In this document: piece by piece, positions 42,498-51,790 of the stretch
Numbering within the stretch: the stretch's first letter is position 1
How the letters are laid out: each line of letters begins with the position of its first letter
Source: Bradyrhizobium sp. CSA112
GTDB taxonomy: Bacteria; Pseudomonadota; Alphaproteobacteria; Rhizobiales; Xanthobacteraceae
Reading direction: 5' to 3'
NCBI RefSeq assembly: GCF_029051645.1
Contig: NZ_JAACFS010000042.1
Location: 1-62,082 of the forward strand
DNA length: 62,082 nt
Program-made: the position numbers and the translations under genes
The notes under the pieces: generated by a model
Databases searched by the model: none
What the model was told of the DNA's origin: nothing
Seen by the model: the letters and a program-made list of their open reading frames with translations, nothing else

Positions 42498-42900
42498 CCT
42501 GGCGCCGCCTCCCGGACACTGCCTGCCCATCTTTGCCAATCAGAAGCCAAACTTGCAGCCGAAACGAGCTTCACGTGGAATATGTCGAGCAGGTGCTGAT
42601 CCGAGCGGGAACGCAATCGCGAAAGAGCAATGGTTGGCACGCGCCTTGCTACACCTCATCCAGCAGAACCATGGATTATCAGAGAGGCGGCTGATGGACT
42701 TTCAGCCCGGGAAACATGATCTGACGCGGCTCCATCTGTCCGAGGTGGGGACCGCAAGCGTCGCACAAGCGAAAGACACTCGTCATGATCGCCAAGATCC
42801 GGGAGATCTCTATCGATCGCATTGCGAAGCTCATTGATCGCCCGCGCGCCAATGGCGCGTCTGAGCATCGTCCCTCAGCACACCAACGGAACGTCGTATC
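42498..42900. other. 403-bp spacer at the expected position of hupG
   Basis: Rhizobial hup operons usually have hupG (about 150 codons, HyaE-like) between hupF and hupH. No HupG-like translation was found here on either strand. The spacer holds a near-consensus sigma-54 promoter (42634-42650) and two short ORFs: 47 codons from 42693 with an AGAGGCGG site, and 39 codons from about 42785 whose stop overlaps the hupH ATG (ATGA). Neither is recognised. Confidence 0.6.
42634..42650 (+). promoter_or_regulatory. Sigma-54 (-24/-12) promoter inside the hup operon
   Basis: TTGGCACGCGCCTTGCT matches YTGGCAYGRNNNTTGCW at every position but one, better than the hupS promoter. The start would be near 42662, 240 bp before hupH, so it could drive hupHIJK-hyp separately from hupSLCDF. 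Confidence 0.75.
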
Positions 42901-43773
42901 ATGAAACAGGTTTCCGGGTCGCGCCCCATACCGCCGAGAAAATGCGAGCAGCCGATGAGCGTGTTTCCTATCGCCGCGGAAAGTCTCGACTCAGCCCATA
43001 GCGGGCTGACGGCTGCGGGTGCGCTCGCGAGGCCCGCTTCGGTCAATGGCATCGAGCTGGCAAGGAACCGTCCGAGTGCCATCGCGCTGTTGTCTTCCGT
43101 CGCGGCTGCCGCTGCCGGCCAGAAGAGCGACGTGCCGACGCAGCTGTTCAGGCTCGGGAATCTCAGCGATCTCGAGCGCAAGCTGATTGCGGACGTGCTT
43201 GGGGAGGGCGAGCTCGCCGGCGTCGTGGCGCTGCCGGGTGGCCGCGTGGCGCAAATCCAGGAATCGGTACTTGCGGGAATCTGGCGCGTGCGCATCGAGA
43301 CCGACGCCGCACACGAATATGTCGAGGTCGGTGCGATCCCGGAGATCGTGCGGCGCGCCGCAACCGACCTGACGTCGAGCGATCTCATGATCGGCGCGGC
43401 ACCGGACGGCGCGATGAACGTGCTGCCGGTGCTCGCGGAAATCCGCGAGCGGGCATTGGCCTGGCGGCCGGACATGCGCTCGCAGATCATCAACTTCACC
43501 CTGCTGCCGATGAGCCCGGTCGACCAGGCGTTTCTGCAGCAAAGCGTCGGCAACGGGCCGATCCAGCTCAGCTCGCGCGGCTACGGGACTTGCCGAGTGC
43601 TTGCGACGGGCATCCGGAACGTCTGGTCGGTGCAGTTCTTCAATGCCATGGACACCATCATTCTGGATACGCTGGAGGTCGGCGGCGTGCCAACGGCTGC
43701 GTTGGCCGCCGAGGAAGATTTCTGGGATTCCGCCGAACGCCTGCAAGAAATCATCAAAGCTTACTTCGAATGA
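42901..43773 (+). CDS. hupH: HupH (HyaF-like) hydrogenase maturation protein
   Basis: A 290-residue cytoplasmic protein of the HupH/HyaF family, required for maturation of the hydrogenase small subunit. The C-terminal half (Gly-Tyr-Gly-Thr-Cys-Arg-Val-Leu-Ala-Thr-Gly, then Val-Trp-Ser-Val-Gln-Phe-Phe-Asn) is typical. A second ATG at 42955 would shorten it by 18 residues. It overlaps hupI by four bases. Confidence 0.9.
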   Translation: MKQVSGSRPIPPRKCEQPMSVFPIAAESLDSAHSGLTAAGALARPASVNGIELARNRPSAIALLSSVAAAAAGQKSDVPTQLFRLGNLSDLERKLIADVLGEGELAGVVALPGGRVAQIQESVLAGIWRVRIETDAAHEYVEVGAIPEIVRRAATDLTSSDLMIGAAPDGAMNVLPVLAEIRERALAWRPDMRSQIINFTLLPMSPVDQAFLQQSVGNGPIQLSSRGYGTCRVLATGIRNVWSVQFFNAMDTIILDTLEVGGVPTAALAAEEDFWDSAERLQEIIKAYFE

Positions 43774-43985
43774 CGAGCTTCGAGAATTGTGGCGTCCGGA
43801 AGGATATCGCAGACGGCTCGCGCATGGAGTGCGGCATCTGTTGGATCGTCTATGACCCAGCTGAGGGGGATGAGGCGACGCAGATTGCAGCGGGAACGCC
43901 TTTTGCCGGGTTGCCCGAAAAGTGGCGTTGTCCAAATTGCGATGCGCCCAAATCGAAGTTCATGGCGATTGAAGATGACGTCTGA
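43770..43985 (+). CDS. hupI: Hydrogenase-associated rubredoxin
   Basis: A 71-residue rubredoxin with the two Cys-x2-Cys iron ligands: Met-Glu-Cys-Gly-Ile-Cys-Trp and Cys-Pro-Asn-Cys-Asp-Ala-Pro-Lys, and the conserved Tyr-Asp-Pro. The ATG overlaps the hupH stop. HupI helps assemble the small-subunit iron-sulfur clusters under oxygen. Its 3' end overlaps hupJ by 11 bp. Confidence 0.95.
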   Translation: MTSFENCGVRKDIADGSRMECGICWIVYDPAEGDEATQIAAGTPFAGLPEKWRCPNCDAPKSKFMAIEDDV

Positions 43986-44508
43986 CCGCGAACAGCATTC
44001 CCGCACGAGCATGCACGCCGATGCGTCGGCGTGGGGCGAGATGCTCTCGGCAGCCTATCGGGATATCGCGGATCGCACCATGCGCGACCTGCCGATCTTC
44101 AACGAGGCCTTGAGCGTCGAAGCCATCGCCTTTCGCGCGCGCGAGGGCAGGATCGTCGGCATGATGGTCACGCCCTGGTTCATGAACGTGGTCACACCCA
44201 TGCGTGACGGCATTTCGCAATCGTCTCCGGGCCCGGGATCGAACCTGCGCTTGCGATTTCCGGCCGGCGAGATCGAATTCACCGTCAGCGACCTGGTGCC
44301 CGTGGGCTCGATCGCGAGCTACTCACTGTTCTCGCCGATGTTTGAGTTCGAGGATATGGCGTCCGCGCGCGCCACCGCCGAAGCAGCGCTCGCGGCGCTG
44401 ATGTCGCCGGCCAATCGCGCGGCGTCACATGGGACAGATGCGCCACATATCAGTTCGTTCGACCGCCGGCATTTCTTGCACGGTGTACTGACGGAGCGGC
44501 GCGCATGA
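43975..44508 (+). CDS. hupJ: HupJ (HybE-like) hydrogenase assembly chaperone
   Basis: A 177-residue chaperone of the HupJ/HybE family. It shows the Phe-Asn-Glu-Ala-Leu-Ser-Val-Glu-Ala motif, the Thr-Pro-Trp-Phe-Met-Asn block and the Phe-Ser-Pro-Met-Phe-Glu-Phe stretch. The start overlaps hupI and the stop overlaps hupK (ATGA). Confidence 0.92.
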   Translation: MTSDREQHSRTSMHADASAWGEMLSAAYRDIADRTMRDLPIFNEALSVEAIAFRAREGRIVGMMVTPWFMNVVTPMRDGISQSSPGPGSNLRLRFPAGEIEFTVSDLVPVGSIASYSLFSPMFEFEDMASARATAEAALAALMSPANRAASHGTDAPHISSFDRRHFLHGVLTERRA

Positions 44509-45602
44509 GCCTCGCCGTCCGCAACCAGATCGATGTTACCGTATCGCTTGCTGGCGACGCAATTGCCGCGGTCGAGATTCCGCCGTGCGCCCGGCCGCCA
44601 CTGGCGCGGCTATTCGCCGGCAAGCCGGCCGCTTCGTTGCTCAACGTGCTGCCGCGAATCTTCTCGTTGTGTGCCGCCGCGCACCAGGTGGCATTCCTGT
44701 CCGCGATCGAGGCGGCGCGCGGCGAAAACATCAGCCTTGCGACGCGGCAGCATCGTATCGCCATGGTCGTTGCCGAGCGGCTAGCGGAATTGCTGCGGGG
44801 CCTGTTTGTCGGGCATTTCGCGCTGGATACCACCAGCGCCGCAGCGATCCGCGCCCTGATGGAGGGGGTATCGGCACTTCTCAACAGCTCAGAGCCCGGC
44901 TGCGGCCAGGTTCGACGCGAGGCAACAGCGCGGGTTCCGATTGCGCTGGCAGCGCTTGGCATAACGAACGAAGACGGCGCGCCGACACTCGGTAACCCAC
45001 TCGCGCTTCGCATCGCGGCTCTCGAGGAAGACGCGTTGAACCCAATGCCGACGCAGCACTCGTTTTTGTCCGTTGCCGACGACCGCGGCGTCATTGAACG
45101 GCTGCTCGCGGATGATGCAGGATTTTGCCGTTGCCCCGACCTGGAGGGCCGCATTCCCGAGACAGGTGCGTGGGCGCGCCAAATGATGCGTGATCAGCTC
45201 ACGCTAGGCCGGTCGGGGCCGGCCGAGCGGCTGAAGGCGAGGATCGCAGAAATCGTGCGACTGCACGCTTGGCTCCGCTCCAGTGCTTATGTTGAAACAG
45301 CGGAGGATGGGATCGTCGAAAGCTACAGGCTGGGGCCGGGCCGTGGTGCGGCCGCGGTCGAATGCGCAAGGGGACGACTCTATCACGCGGTTGAGCTTGA
45401 TCGTCAGGGGCAGATGTTGCGCTTGGAATTTCTTGCCCCAACCGAGTGGAATTTCCACGCGCGCGGACCGCTTGTCCGCAGCCTGCTAGGCGCGGTGCTG
45501 GCCGCGAAACCGCGGGGACTGGGTGCGGTTCGCTCGATGGTCGCATCGTTCGACCCTTGCGTCGGGTTCACTCTCAATTTTCGCGAAATTGGCGATGCAT
45601 GA
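44505..45602 (+). CDS. hupK: HupK hydrogenase assembly protein
   Basis: A 365-residue protein related to HupL and thought to act as a scaffold for the NiFe cofactor. Residual large-subunit similarity is seen in Leu-Pro-Arg-Ile-Phe-Ser-Leu-Cys-Ala-Ala-Ala-His and at the C-terminus in Ser-Phe-Asp-Pro-Cys-Val-Gly-Phe. It ends inside hypA, overlapping by 8 bp. Confidence 0.92.
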   Translation: MSLAVRNQIDVTVSLAGDAIAAVEIPPCARPPLARLFAGKPAASLLNVLPRIFSLCAAAHQVAFLSAIEAARGENISLATRQHRIAMVVAERLAELLRGLFVGHFALDTTSAAAIRALMEGVSALLNSSEPGCGQVRREATARVPIALAALGITNEDGAPTLGNPLALRIAALEEDALNPMPTQHSFLSVADDRGVIERLLADDAGFCRCPDLEGRIPETGAWARQMMRDQLTLGRSGPAERLKARIAEIVRLHAWLRSSAYVETAEDGIVESYRLGPGRGAAAVECARGRLYHAVELDRQGQMLRLEFLAPTEWNFHARGPLVRSLLGAVLAAKPRGLGAVRSMVASFDPCVGFTLNFREIGDA

Positions 45603-45936
45603 AATGGCGCTTTGTGAGGGCATCGTCGAGATCGTCGAGGAGGAGGCGCGCCGGCGATCGTTTTCCAGGGTGAAGACCGTGTGTCTGGAGATCGGGGCGC
45701 TCAGCCATGTCGCTCCCGAAGCGATGAAGTTCTGCTTTGCGGCCGTTGCCGCGCGGACCATCGCCGATGGCGCAGTTATTGAGGTCATCGAATTGCCTGG
45801 CGTCGCCTGGTGCATGGCCTGTTCGAGGAGTGTTGAGATTGCGCAGCGCGATGAGCCGTGTCCCTGCTGCGGCAGCTATCAGCTGCAGGTGACCGGGGGC
45901 GAAGAGATGCTGGTGAAAGAGCTGGAGGTCGATTGA
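45595..45936 (+). CDS. hypA: Hydrogenase nickel chaperone HypA
   Basis: A 113-residue nickel-binding protein. It starts Met-His-Glu-Met-Ala-Leu, with the nickel ligand His2, and has the zinc site Cys-x2-Cys and Cys-x2-Cys (Cys-Met-Ala-Cys and Cys-Pro-Cys-Cys). Works with HypB in nickel insertion. The stop overlaps the hypB ATG. Confidence 0.96.
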   Translation: MHEMALCEGIVEIVEEEARRRSFSRVKTVCLEIGALSHVAPEAMKFCFAAVAARTIADGAVIEVIELPGVAWCMACSRSVEIAQRDEPCPCCGSYQLQVTGGEEMLVKELEVD

Positions 45937-46895
45937 TGTGTACCGTATGTGGCTGTAGCGAAAGAACGCCCTCCATCGAACGCGCCGACGCGCAAAGTGC
46001 GCAAACCCAGGGCCATCACCATGATCATGCGCATGATCACTACGGTCACCACCGTGATCATGTGCATAGCGGTCAAAACGTGCATGATTCTCACCACCAT
46101 CACCACGGCCATTATCACCATCATGGTCATAGCCATCAACATGCTCAGGGCGGAGGGGCGCTTGTGGATTGCGGTGCCGATCCGGCCGGCTTGAAGATCG
46201 CAGGTATGAGCAGCGAGCGAACCATTCGGATCGAGCGCGATATCCTTGGCAAGAACAATAGGATCGCCGCCGACAACCGCGCGCGCTTCCTGACCGATGA
46301 CCTGCTCGTGTTCAATCTTGTTTCCAGTCCGGGCGCCGGCAAAACCTCGCTGCTCGTCCGCGCCGTCTCCGAACTGAAGGATAGCCGCCCGGTTGGTGTC
46401 ATCGAGGGAGACCAGCAGACCTCGAACGATGCCGATCGCATTCGCGCCACCGGCGTGCCCGCAATTCAGATCAATACGGGCAAGGGCTGCCATCTCGATG
46501 CTGCGATGGTCGGTGAGGCTTATCGCCGCTTGCCGCCGCTCAAGGGCGGTATTCTCTTCATCGAGAATGTCGGGAATCTAGTTTGTCCCGCGGCGTTCGA
46601 TCTCGGCGAGGCCTGCAAGATCGTGGTGTTCTCGACCGCCGATGGTGAAGACAAGCCGCTCAAATATCCGTATATGTTCGCCGCATCGTCGCTGATGCTG
46701 ATCAACAAGATTGATCTGGCGCCGGTGGTCGACTTCGATTCAGCCAAGACCATCGAATATGCGAGATGCGTCAATCCGAACATTGAGGTGCTGACGGTTT
46801 CGGCGCGTACGGGCGAGGGCTTTGCCGCGCTCTACGCCTGGATCTGGAAGCAGGCTGCGAATCAGAGGCGTCCCGTCGGTGACGCATTGCCATGA
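45936..46895 (+). CDS. hypB: Hydrogenase nickel incorporation GTPase with histidine-rich domain
   Basis: A 319-residue GTPase. The N-terminal Cys-Thr-Val-Cys-Gly-Cys metal site is followed by a His-rich stretch with about 23 histidines between residues 26 and 70, the nickel-storing nickelin region of Bradyrhizobium HypB. The GTPase domain has Ser-Pro-Gly-Ala-Gly-Lys-Thr-Ser, Glu-Gly-Asp, Glu-Asn-Val-Gly-Asn and Asn-Lys-Ile-Asp. It is coupled to hypA and hypF. Confidence 0.97.
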   Translation: MCTVCGCSERTPSIERADAQSAQTQGHHHDHAHDHYGHHRDHVHSGQNVHDSHHHHHGHYHHHGHSHQHAQGGGALVDCGADPAGLKIAGMSSERTIRIERDILGKNNRIAADNRARFLTDDLLVFNLVSSPGAGKTSLLVRAVSELKDSRPVGVIEGDQQTSNDADRIRATGVPAIQINTGKGCHLDAAMVGEAYRRLPPLKGGILFIENVGNLVCPAAFDLGEACKIVVFSTADGEDKPLKYPYMFAASSLMLINKIDLAPVVDFDSAKTIEYARCVNPNIEVLTVSARTGEGFAALYAWIWKQAANQRRPVGDALP

Positions 46896-49159
46896 GCGCG
46901 AGCGGCGACGCCATCATCCGCGGCGGAACGCGGCTGCGGGTGCGCGTCAGTGGCGCCGTGCAGGGTGTCGGCTTTCGTCCGTATATTTATGGTCTCGCTA
47001 CCCGTTATAGGTTGGCCGGGTTCGTCGCCAACGATCCTGATGGCGTGATCATCGAGGTTGAGGGCGACCTTACGTGCGAGTTTGTGGCCGCTTTGCCACT
47101 CGAAAGCCCTCCATTGGCGCGGATCGACCACATCTCCGTTCAGGAGATTGATGCGCTTGCGGCGAAAGACTTCTCGATCCGCGCCAGCGAACACGGGAGG
47201 GGCTCGACGCGGATCGTCGCCGATGCCGCGACATGCCAGCAATGTCTCGATGAGTTGTTCGACCCGAACAGGCGCCATTACCTCTATCCCTTCATCAACT
47301 GCTCTCATTGCGGCCCGCGCTATACCATCGCCGAACGGCTTCCCTACGATCGCCGCAACACGGCGATGGGGGAGTTTGCGATGTGTGCCGCCTGCGCGGG
47401 CGAATATGCCGATCCGGCGAGCCGCAGGTTTCATGCGGAAGCGATTGCATGTCCGACATGCGGTCCTCGGCTCAGTCATGGGATCAACGACATTGCCGCG
47501 GGGATCGATGGCGGCCAAATCGTCGCAATAAAGGGGGTTGGCGGGTACCAGCTCCTTTGCGACGCTCGCAACCATGACGCCGTGCAGCGTTTGCGCAGGA
47601 GGAAGCAGCGCGACCAGAAGCCGTTCGCGGTCATGGTTGGTTCCGTAGAGCAGGTCAGCGAGATTGCGCAGGCTAATGCCGCCGAGCTCCCACTGCTCGA
47701 ATCCGTCGCCCGTCCGATCGTCCTCCTGCCGTCGCGCAACAATCTAGCGCCGGCGATAGCCCCTGGTCTGTCGCGCGTCGGCGTGATGCTGCCGGCGGCC
47801 CCGTTGCATCACCTCATCTTCCATGCGCTTCGTTCGACAGGTGCATGGCATGGGGCTGAAGGTCCGGTCATTGTCAGCACCAGTGCTAATCCCGGCGGCG
47901 AACCGCTCCCGATCGACAACGCGGAGGCGCTGCGGCGGCTCGCGGGCATCGCCGACCTTATTGTGACCCATGATCGCGATATTCTGACGCGCGCCGATGA
48001 TTCGGTAGTGGCGGTGGTGGCGGGGCGGCGCCAATTCATTCGTCGCGCCCGCGGCTATGTTCCCGAACCGATCCGGCTTGCGAGGTCTGTGCCGCCCGTG
48101 CTCGCCGTCGGCGGCGGGTTGAAATCGACCATCACGGTCACACGGGGCAGTGAGGCCTTCGTCTCCCAGCACATCGGCGATCTCGATACGGCTGAAGGCT
48201 TCCGCTTCTTCGAGGAGACGATCCGGCACCTCACATCGACCCTCGACATCGATCCTGTCGTCATTGCCCATGATCTGCATCCCAACATGGCGGCCACCCG
48301 CTTTGCGGAAGCAAGCGGCCGCGCGCTGGTCGCTGTCCAGCATCACCACGCGCACGCTGCGGCCGTCATCGCGGAGCATGGCCTTGCCGGGCCTACGCTC
48401 GCCCTTCTCCTCGACGGCCATGGTTATGGCTCCGACGGCGGCAACTGGGGTGGCGAACTCTTGTTGTGCGAAGGCGCCGGGTTTCGACGGATCGGGCATT
48501 TCGCGCCGTTGCAAATGCCTGGCGGAGATCGCGCAGCCCGCGAGCCTTGGCGCATGGCGAGCGCAATACTTCACTTGTTGGGACGGGAAAACGAAATCAC
48601 GCTGCGCTTTGCAGCACAGCCTCAGGCCGAGCGTCTGCCGTCATTGCTCGATCAGCCCGGCGTGGCGACCACGACCAGCGCGGGCCGACTGTTCGACGCA
48701 GCGGCGGCGCTGCTGGGGATCGCGACTTTGCAGAGCTATGAGGGCGAAGCCGCGATGAAGCTCGAGGCGCATGTGCGGCGGACTGCGGTGCTTGAAGCGG
48801 GCTGGATTATCGATGGCGACGTGCTGTCCTTTCGCCCGCTGTTTGCGCGTTTGATTGCAGACAACGTCGGCGCCACGGAGGGAGCCGGGCTGTTTCATGG
48901 CACGTTTGCCGCTGCCTGCGTTGACTGGGTCGCGCGCGCGGCGCGGACAACTGGCGTTACCGCCGTCGTTCTGAGCGGCGGCTGCTTCCTGAACGCGGTA
49001 CTCGCGGATGAAATCGAGCGCGGCTGCATTGCGGCCGGCCTCACTCCGCTGCTGCCACGGCAGGTTCCGCCCAATGACGGTGGCTTGAGCCTCGGACAAG
49101 CCTGGATAGCCGCTCTGCAGATTACAGAACGGCCGTCAGCCCTGGAAGGAACAGCCTAA
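46892..49159 (+). CDS. hypF: Carbamoyltransferase HypF
   Basis: A 755-residue enzyme that makes the thiocarbamate precursor of the cyanide ligands on HypE. The domains in order are acylphosphatase (Gln-Gly-Val-Gly-Phe-Arg-Pro, about residue 20), two zinc-finger-like Cys-x2-Cys pairs (about 110-190), a YrdC-like domain, and a Kae1-like carbamoyltransferase domain with His-His-His-Ala-His-Ala. The length is normal. Confidence 0.96.
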   Translation: MSASGDAIIRGGTRLRVRVSGAVQGVGFRPYIYGLATRYRLAGFVANDPDGVIIEVEGDLTCEFVAALPLESPPLARIDHISVQEIDALAAKDFSIRASEHGRGSTRIVADAATCQQCLDELFDPNRRHYLYPFINCSHCGPRYTIAERLPYDRRNTAMGEFAMCAACAGEYADPASRRFHAEAIACPTCGPRLSHGINDIAAGIDGGQIVAIKGVGGYQLLCDARNHDAVQRLRRRKQRDQKPFAVMVGSVEQVSEIAQANAAELPLLESVARPIVLLPSRNNLAPAIAPGLSRVGVMLPAAPLHHLIFHALRSTGAWHGAEGPVIVSTSANPGGEPLPIDNAEALRRLAGIADLIVTHDRDILTRADDSVVAVVAGRRQFIRRARGYVPEPIRLARSVPPVLAVGGGLKSTITVTRGSEAFVSQHIGDLDTAEGFRFFEETIRHLTSTLDIDPVVIAHDLHPNMAATRFAEASGRALVAVQHHHAHAAAVIAEHGLAGPTLALLLDGHGYGSDGGNWGGELLLCEGAGFRRIGHFAPLQMPGGDRAAREPWRMASAILHLLGRENEITLRFAAQPQAERLPSLLDQPGVATTTSAGRLFDAAAALLGIATLQSYEGEAAMKLEAHVRRTAVLEAGWIIDGDVLSFRPLFARLIADNVGATEGAGLFHGTFAAACVDWVARAARTTGVTAVVLSGGCFLNAVLADEIERGCIAAGLTPLLPRQVPPNDGGLSLGQAWIAALQITERPSALEGTA

Positions 49160-49160
49160 T

Positions 49161-49397
49161 ATGTGTCTCTCGGTACCAGCTGAGGTCGCGAAAATTCTTT
49201 CTGATGACATGGCCATCGTGTCCATCGACGGCATCAGCAAGGAGATATCGATCGCGTTCATCGACGATCTCGCGGTGGGGGACTACGTCCTTGTCCATGT
49301 CGGCTATGCCCTGGCTAGAATTGACCCGGCGGAAGCCAAGCGCACGCTGCAGCTCCTACAGGAGCTGGGCAGCGTGGGGCAGGACCTCCAGTCATGA
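49161..49397 (+). CDS. hypC: Hydrogenase assembly chaperone HypC
   Basis: A 78-residue chaperone that starts Met-Cys-Leu-Ser-Val-Pro-Ala, with the essential Cys2, and has Gly-Asp-Tyr-Val-Leu-Val-His-Val-Gly-Tyr-Ala in the middle. It carries the Fe(CN)2CO unit with HypD to the large subunit. It lies one base after hypF and overlaps hypD by four bases. Confidence 0.96.
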   Translation: MCLSVPAEVAKILSDDMAIVSIDGISKEISIAFIDDLAVGDYVLVHVGYALARIDPAEAKRTLQLLQELGSVGQDLQS

Positions 49398-50533
49398 AAT
49401 ATGCCGACGAATTTCGCGACAAGACCATCGCGCGGGGGCTAGCGCGTGTGATTGGCGCCGAAGCCGATTCGCAAAGGGAATATCGGTTCATGGAATTCTG
49501 CGGCGGGCACACGCATGCGATTTCCCGCTATGGCCTGGAGGATATGCTGCCTGCGAATGTTCGCATGATCCACGGGCCGGGTTGTCCCGTCTGTGTTCTC
49601 CCCGCCAGCCGGATCGACATGGCGATCAGGCTCGCCGAGCAGCCGGAGGTCACTCTCTGTGTCTATGGCGACCTAATGCGCGTGCCCGGCTCGCAGGGAA
49701 AATCCCTGCTGAGCGCCAAGGCGTTCGGCGCCGACATTCGGATGGTCTACTCGACGCTCGATGCGATCCGGATCGCCGAACAGGCGCCGAATCGAGAGGT
49801 GGTCTTTTTTGCCATTGGATTTGAGACCACGACGCCGCCGACAGCGGTGATGATACGGCTTGCCGAGAAGAAATGGCTGAAGAGTTTCAGCGTGTTCTGC
49901 AACCACATGCTGACTCCCTCGGCTATGCACAGCATTCTCGAGAGTCCCGATATCCGCAATATCGGGCGGGTCGAAATTGATGGCTTCCTCGGGCCTGCGC
50001 ATGTCAGCACCATCATCGGCACGGAACCTTACGAGGTCCTCGCAGAACAATTCGGCAAGCCGATCGTGATCGCGGGATTTGAACCGCTCGACATGATGCA
50101 GGCGATCCTGATGCTGGTGCGGCAGGTGAACGAAGGCCGACATGAGGTGGAGAACCAATACAGCCGTGCGGTGACTCGGAAAGGCAATCGGCGCGCCCAG
50201 GAAGAGGTGTCGGATATCTTCGAATTGCGTGACCAGTTCGAATGGCGCGGGCTCGGGCTCGTACCCCATAGCGGACTAAAGCTAAAGCAGGCTTACGCTC
50301 AATTCGACGCCGAGATGCGTTTCACGATGCACGAAGTGCGCGTCGCCGATAATCCGGCGTGCGAGTGCGGGGCCATCCTGCGCGGCGTGAAGAGGCCGGT
50401 TGACTGCAAGCTGTTCGGAACCGTCTGCACGCCGGAAATCCCGATAGGATCCTGCATGGTCTCATCGGAAGGCGCCTGTGCCGCGCAATGGACGTATGGA
50501 CGGTTTCGCGATTATCGGTTGAGGCGGGCGTGA
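49394..50533 (+). CDS. hypD: Hydrogenase maturation protein HypD
   Basis: A 379-residue iron-sulfur protein, the scaffold on which the Fe(CN)2CO group is built. Gly-Gly-His-Thr-His, Gly-Pro-Gly-Cys-Pro-Val-Cys, Gly-Phe-Glu-Thr-Thr and the C-terminal cysteines around Glu-Cys-Gly-Ala and Gly-Ser-Cys-Met are present. The stop overlaps the hypE ATG. Confidence 0.97.
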   Translation: MKYADEFRDKTIARGLARVIGAEADSQREYRFMEFCGGHTHAISRYGLEDMLPANVRMIHGPGCPVCVLPASRIDMAIRLAEQPEVTLCVYGDLMRVPGSQGKSLLSAKAFGADIRMVYSTLDAIRIAEQAPNREVVFFAIGFETTTPPTAVMIRLAEKKWLKSFSVFCNHMLTPSAMHSILESPDIRNIGRVEIDGFLGPAHVSTIIGTEPYEVLAEQFGKPIVIAGFEPLDMMQAILMLVRQVNEGRHEVENQYSRAVTRKGNRRAQEEVSDIFELRDQFEWRGLGLVPHSGLKLKQAYAQFDAEMRFTMHEVRVADNPACECGAILRGVKRPVDCKLFGTVCTPEIPIGSCMVSSEGACAAQWTYGRFRDYRLRRA

Positions 50534-51573
50534 TGAGAGCCTATCAACGCAAGCTCGACATCAAGAACGGACGGGTCGACCTGTCCCATGGCGCCGGGGG
50601 ACGCGCTATGGCGCAGCTGATCTCCGGCCTGTTTCACGAAGCCTTCGGCAATGAATGGCTCGCCCGCGGCAACGATCAGGCGGCCTTCGATGTTGGCGCC
50701 GGCAGGATGGTGATGACGACCGATGGCTATGTGATTTCGCCGCTGTTCTTTCCCGGCGGCAATATCGGATCGCTCGCGGTGCACGGCACGATCAATGATG
50801 TCGCGATGGGCGGCGCGCGTCCGCTCTATCTGTCGGCAAGTTTCATCATCGAGGAGGGCTTCCGCTTTTCGGATTTGAAGACGATTGCGGATTCGATGGG
50901 CGAGGCCGCGCGCGCCGCCGGCGTTTACATCATCACGGGCGACACCAAGGTCGTCGAGCGCGGGAAGGCGGACGGCCTGTTCATCTCGACGACGGGGGTC
51001 GGAGTTTTAGCCGATGGGCTCGATCTCTCCGCCGAGAAGGCAAGGGTCGGCGACCGCGTGCTGGTCTCCGGCAGTCTCGGCGACCATGGTACGGCGATCA
51101 TGTCGAGGCGCCAGAATCTCGCTTTCGAGACCGAGATCGTCTCGGATTCCGCAGCGCTGCATGATCTCGTAGCCCTAATGGTTGCGGCCGGTGGCAGCAG
51201 CATCCGGGTGATGCGCGACCCCACGCGCGGCGGTCTTGCGGCGATGCTCAACGAGATTGCGCATCAGTCGGGCCTCGGGTTCCATCTGCAGGAAGAGGCC
51301 ATTCCGGTGAAGCCGGCGGTTGCCGCCGCCTGCGAACTCCTTGGGCTTGATCCGCTACATGTCGCCAACGAGGGCAAGCTCGTTGCCATCGTGGCGCCTG
51401 ACATGGCCGATGCCGTGCTTGCAGCCATGAAGGCGCATCCGCTCGGGTGCGATGCGGCTGATATCGGCGAGGCCGTAGCCGACAATCATCAGTTTGTGCA
51501 GATGTCAACCAGCTTTGGTGGCGGGCGAATTGTCGATTGGCTGTCGGGCGAACAATTGCCCCGGATCTGTTGA
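50533..51573 (+). CDS. hypE: Hydrogenase maturation protein HypE
   Basis: A 346-residue PurM-like protein that carries the thiocyanate on its C-terminal cysteine. The ATG at 50533 overlaps the hypD stop and gives the normal start; Ser-His-Gly-Ala-Gly-Gly-Arg lies 19 residues in, and the C-terminus is Pro-Arg-Ile-Cys. Last gene of the operon; hoxX and hoxA do not follow. Confidence 0.97.
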   Translation: MRAYQRKLDIKNGRVDLSHGAGGRAMAQLISGLFHEAFGNEWLARGNDQAAFDVGAGRMVMTTDGYVISPLFFPGGNIGSLAVHGTINDVAMGGARPLYLSASFIIEEGFRFSDLKTIADSMGEAARAAGVYIITGDTKVVERGKADGLFISTTGVGVLADGLDLSAEKARVGDRVLVSGSLGDHGTAIMSRRQNLAFETEIVSDSAALHDLVALMVAAGGSSIRVMRDPTRGGLAAMLNEIAHQSGLGFHLQEEAIPVKPAVAAACELLGLDPLHVANEGKLVAIVAPDMADAVLAAMKAHPLGCDAADIGEAVADNHQFVQMSTSFGGGRIVDWLSGEQLPRIC

Positions 51574-51790
51574 GCGCAATCGCACTTCTGCCATTTCGTT
51601 GTTGCTTTGAGGAGATCGCCCTGCGATCCTCATGAAGCACTCGTTCGCCTCGAGCGCATCAATCAGACCGAACATGCGGGATGGGACTCGAAGCGGAACG
51701 GCGCGCACGTCGATCCTCGACATCAAGCCCTGCTCTCAACATCAGTTGTGTGATAAATTCCTTCTTCTCACAAACATTAAATGAGTGTCA

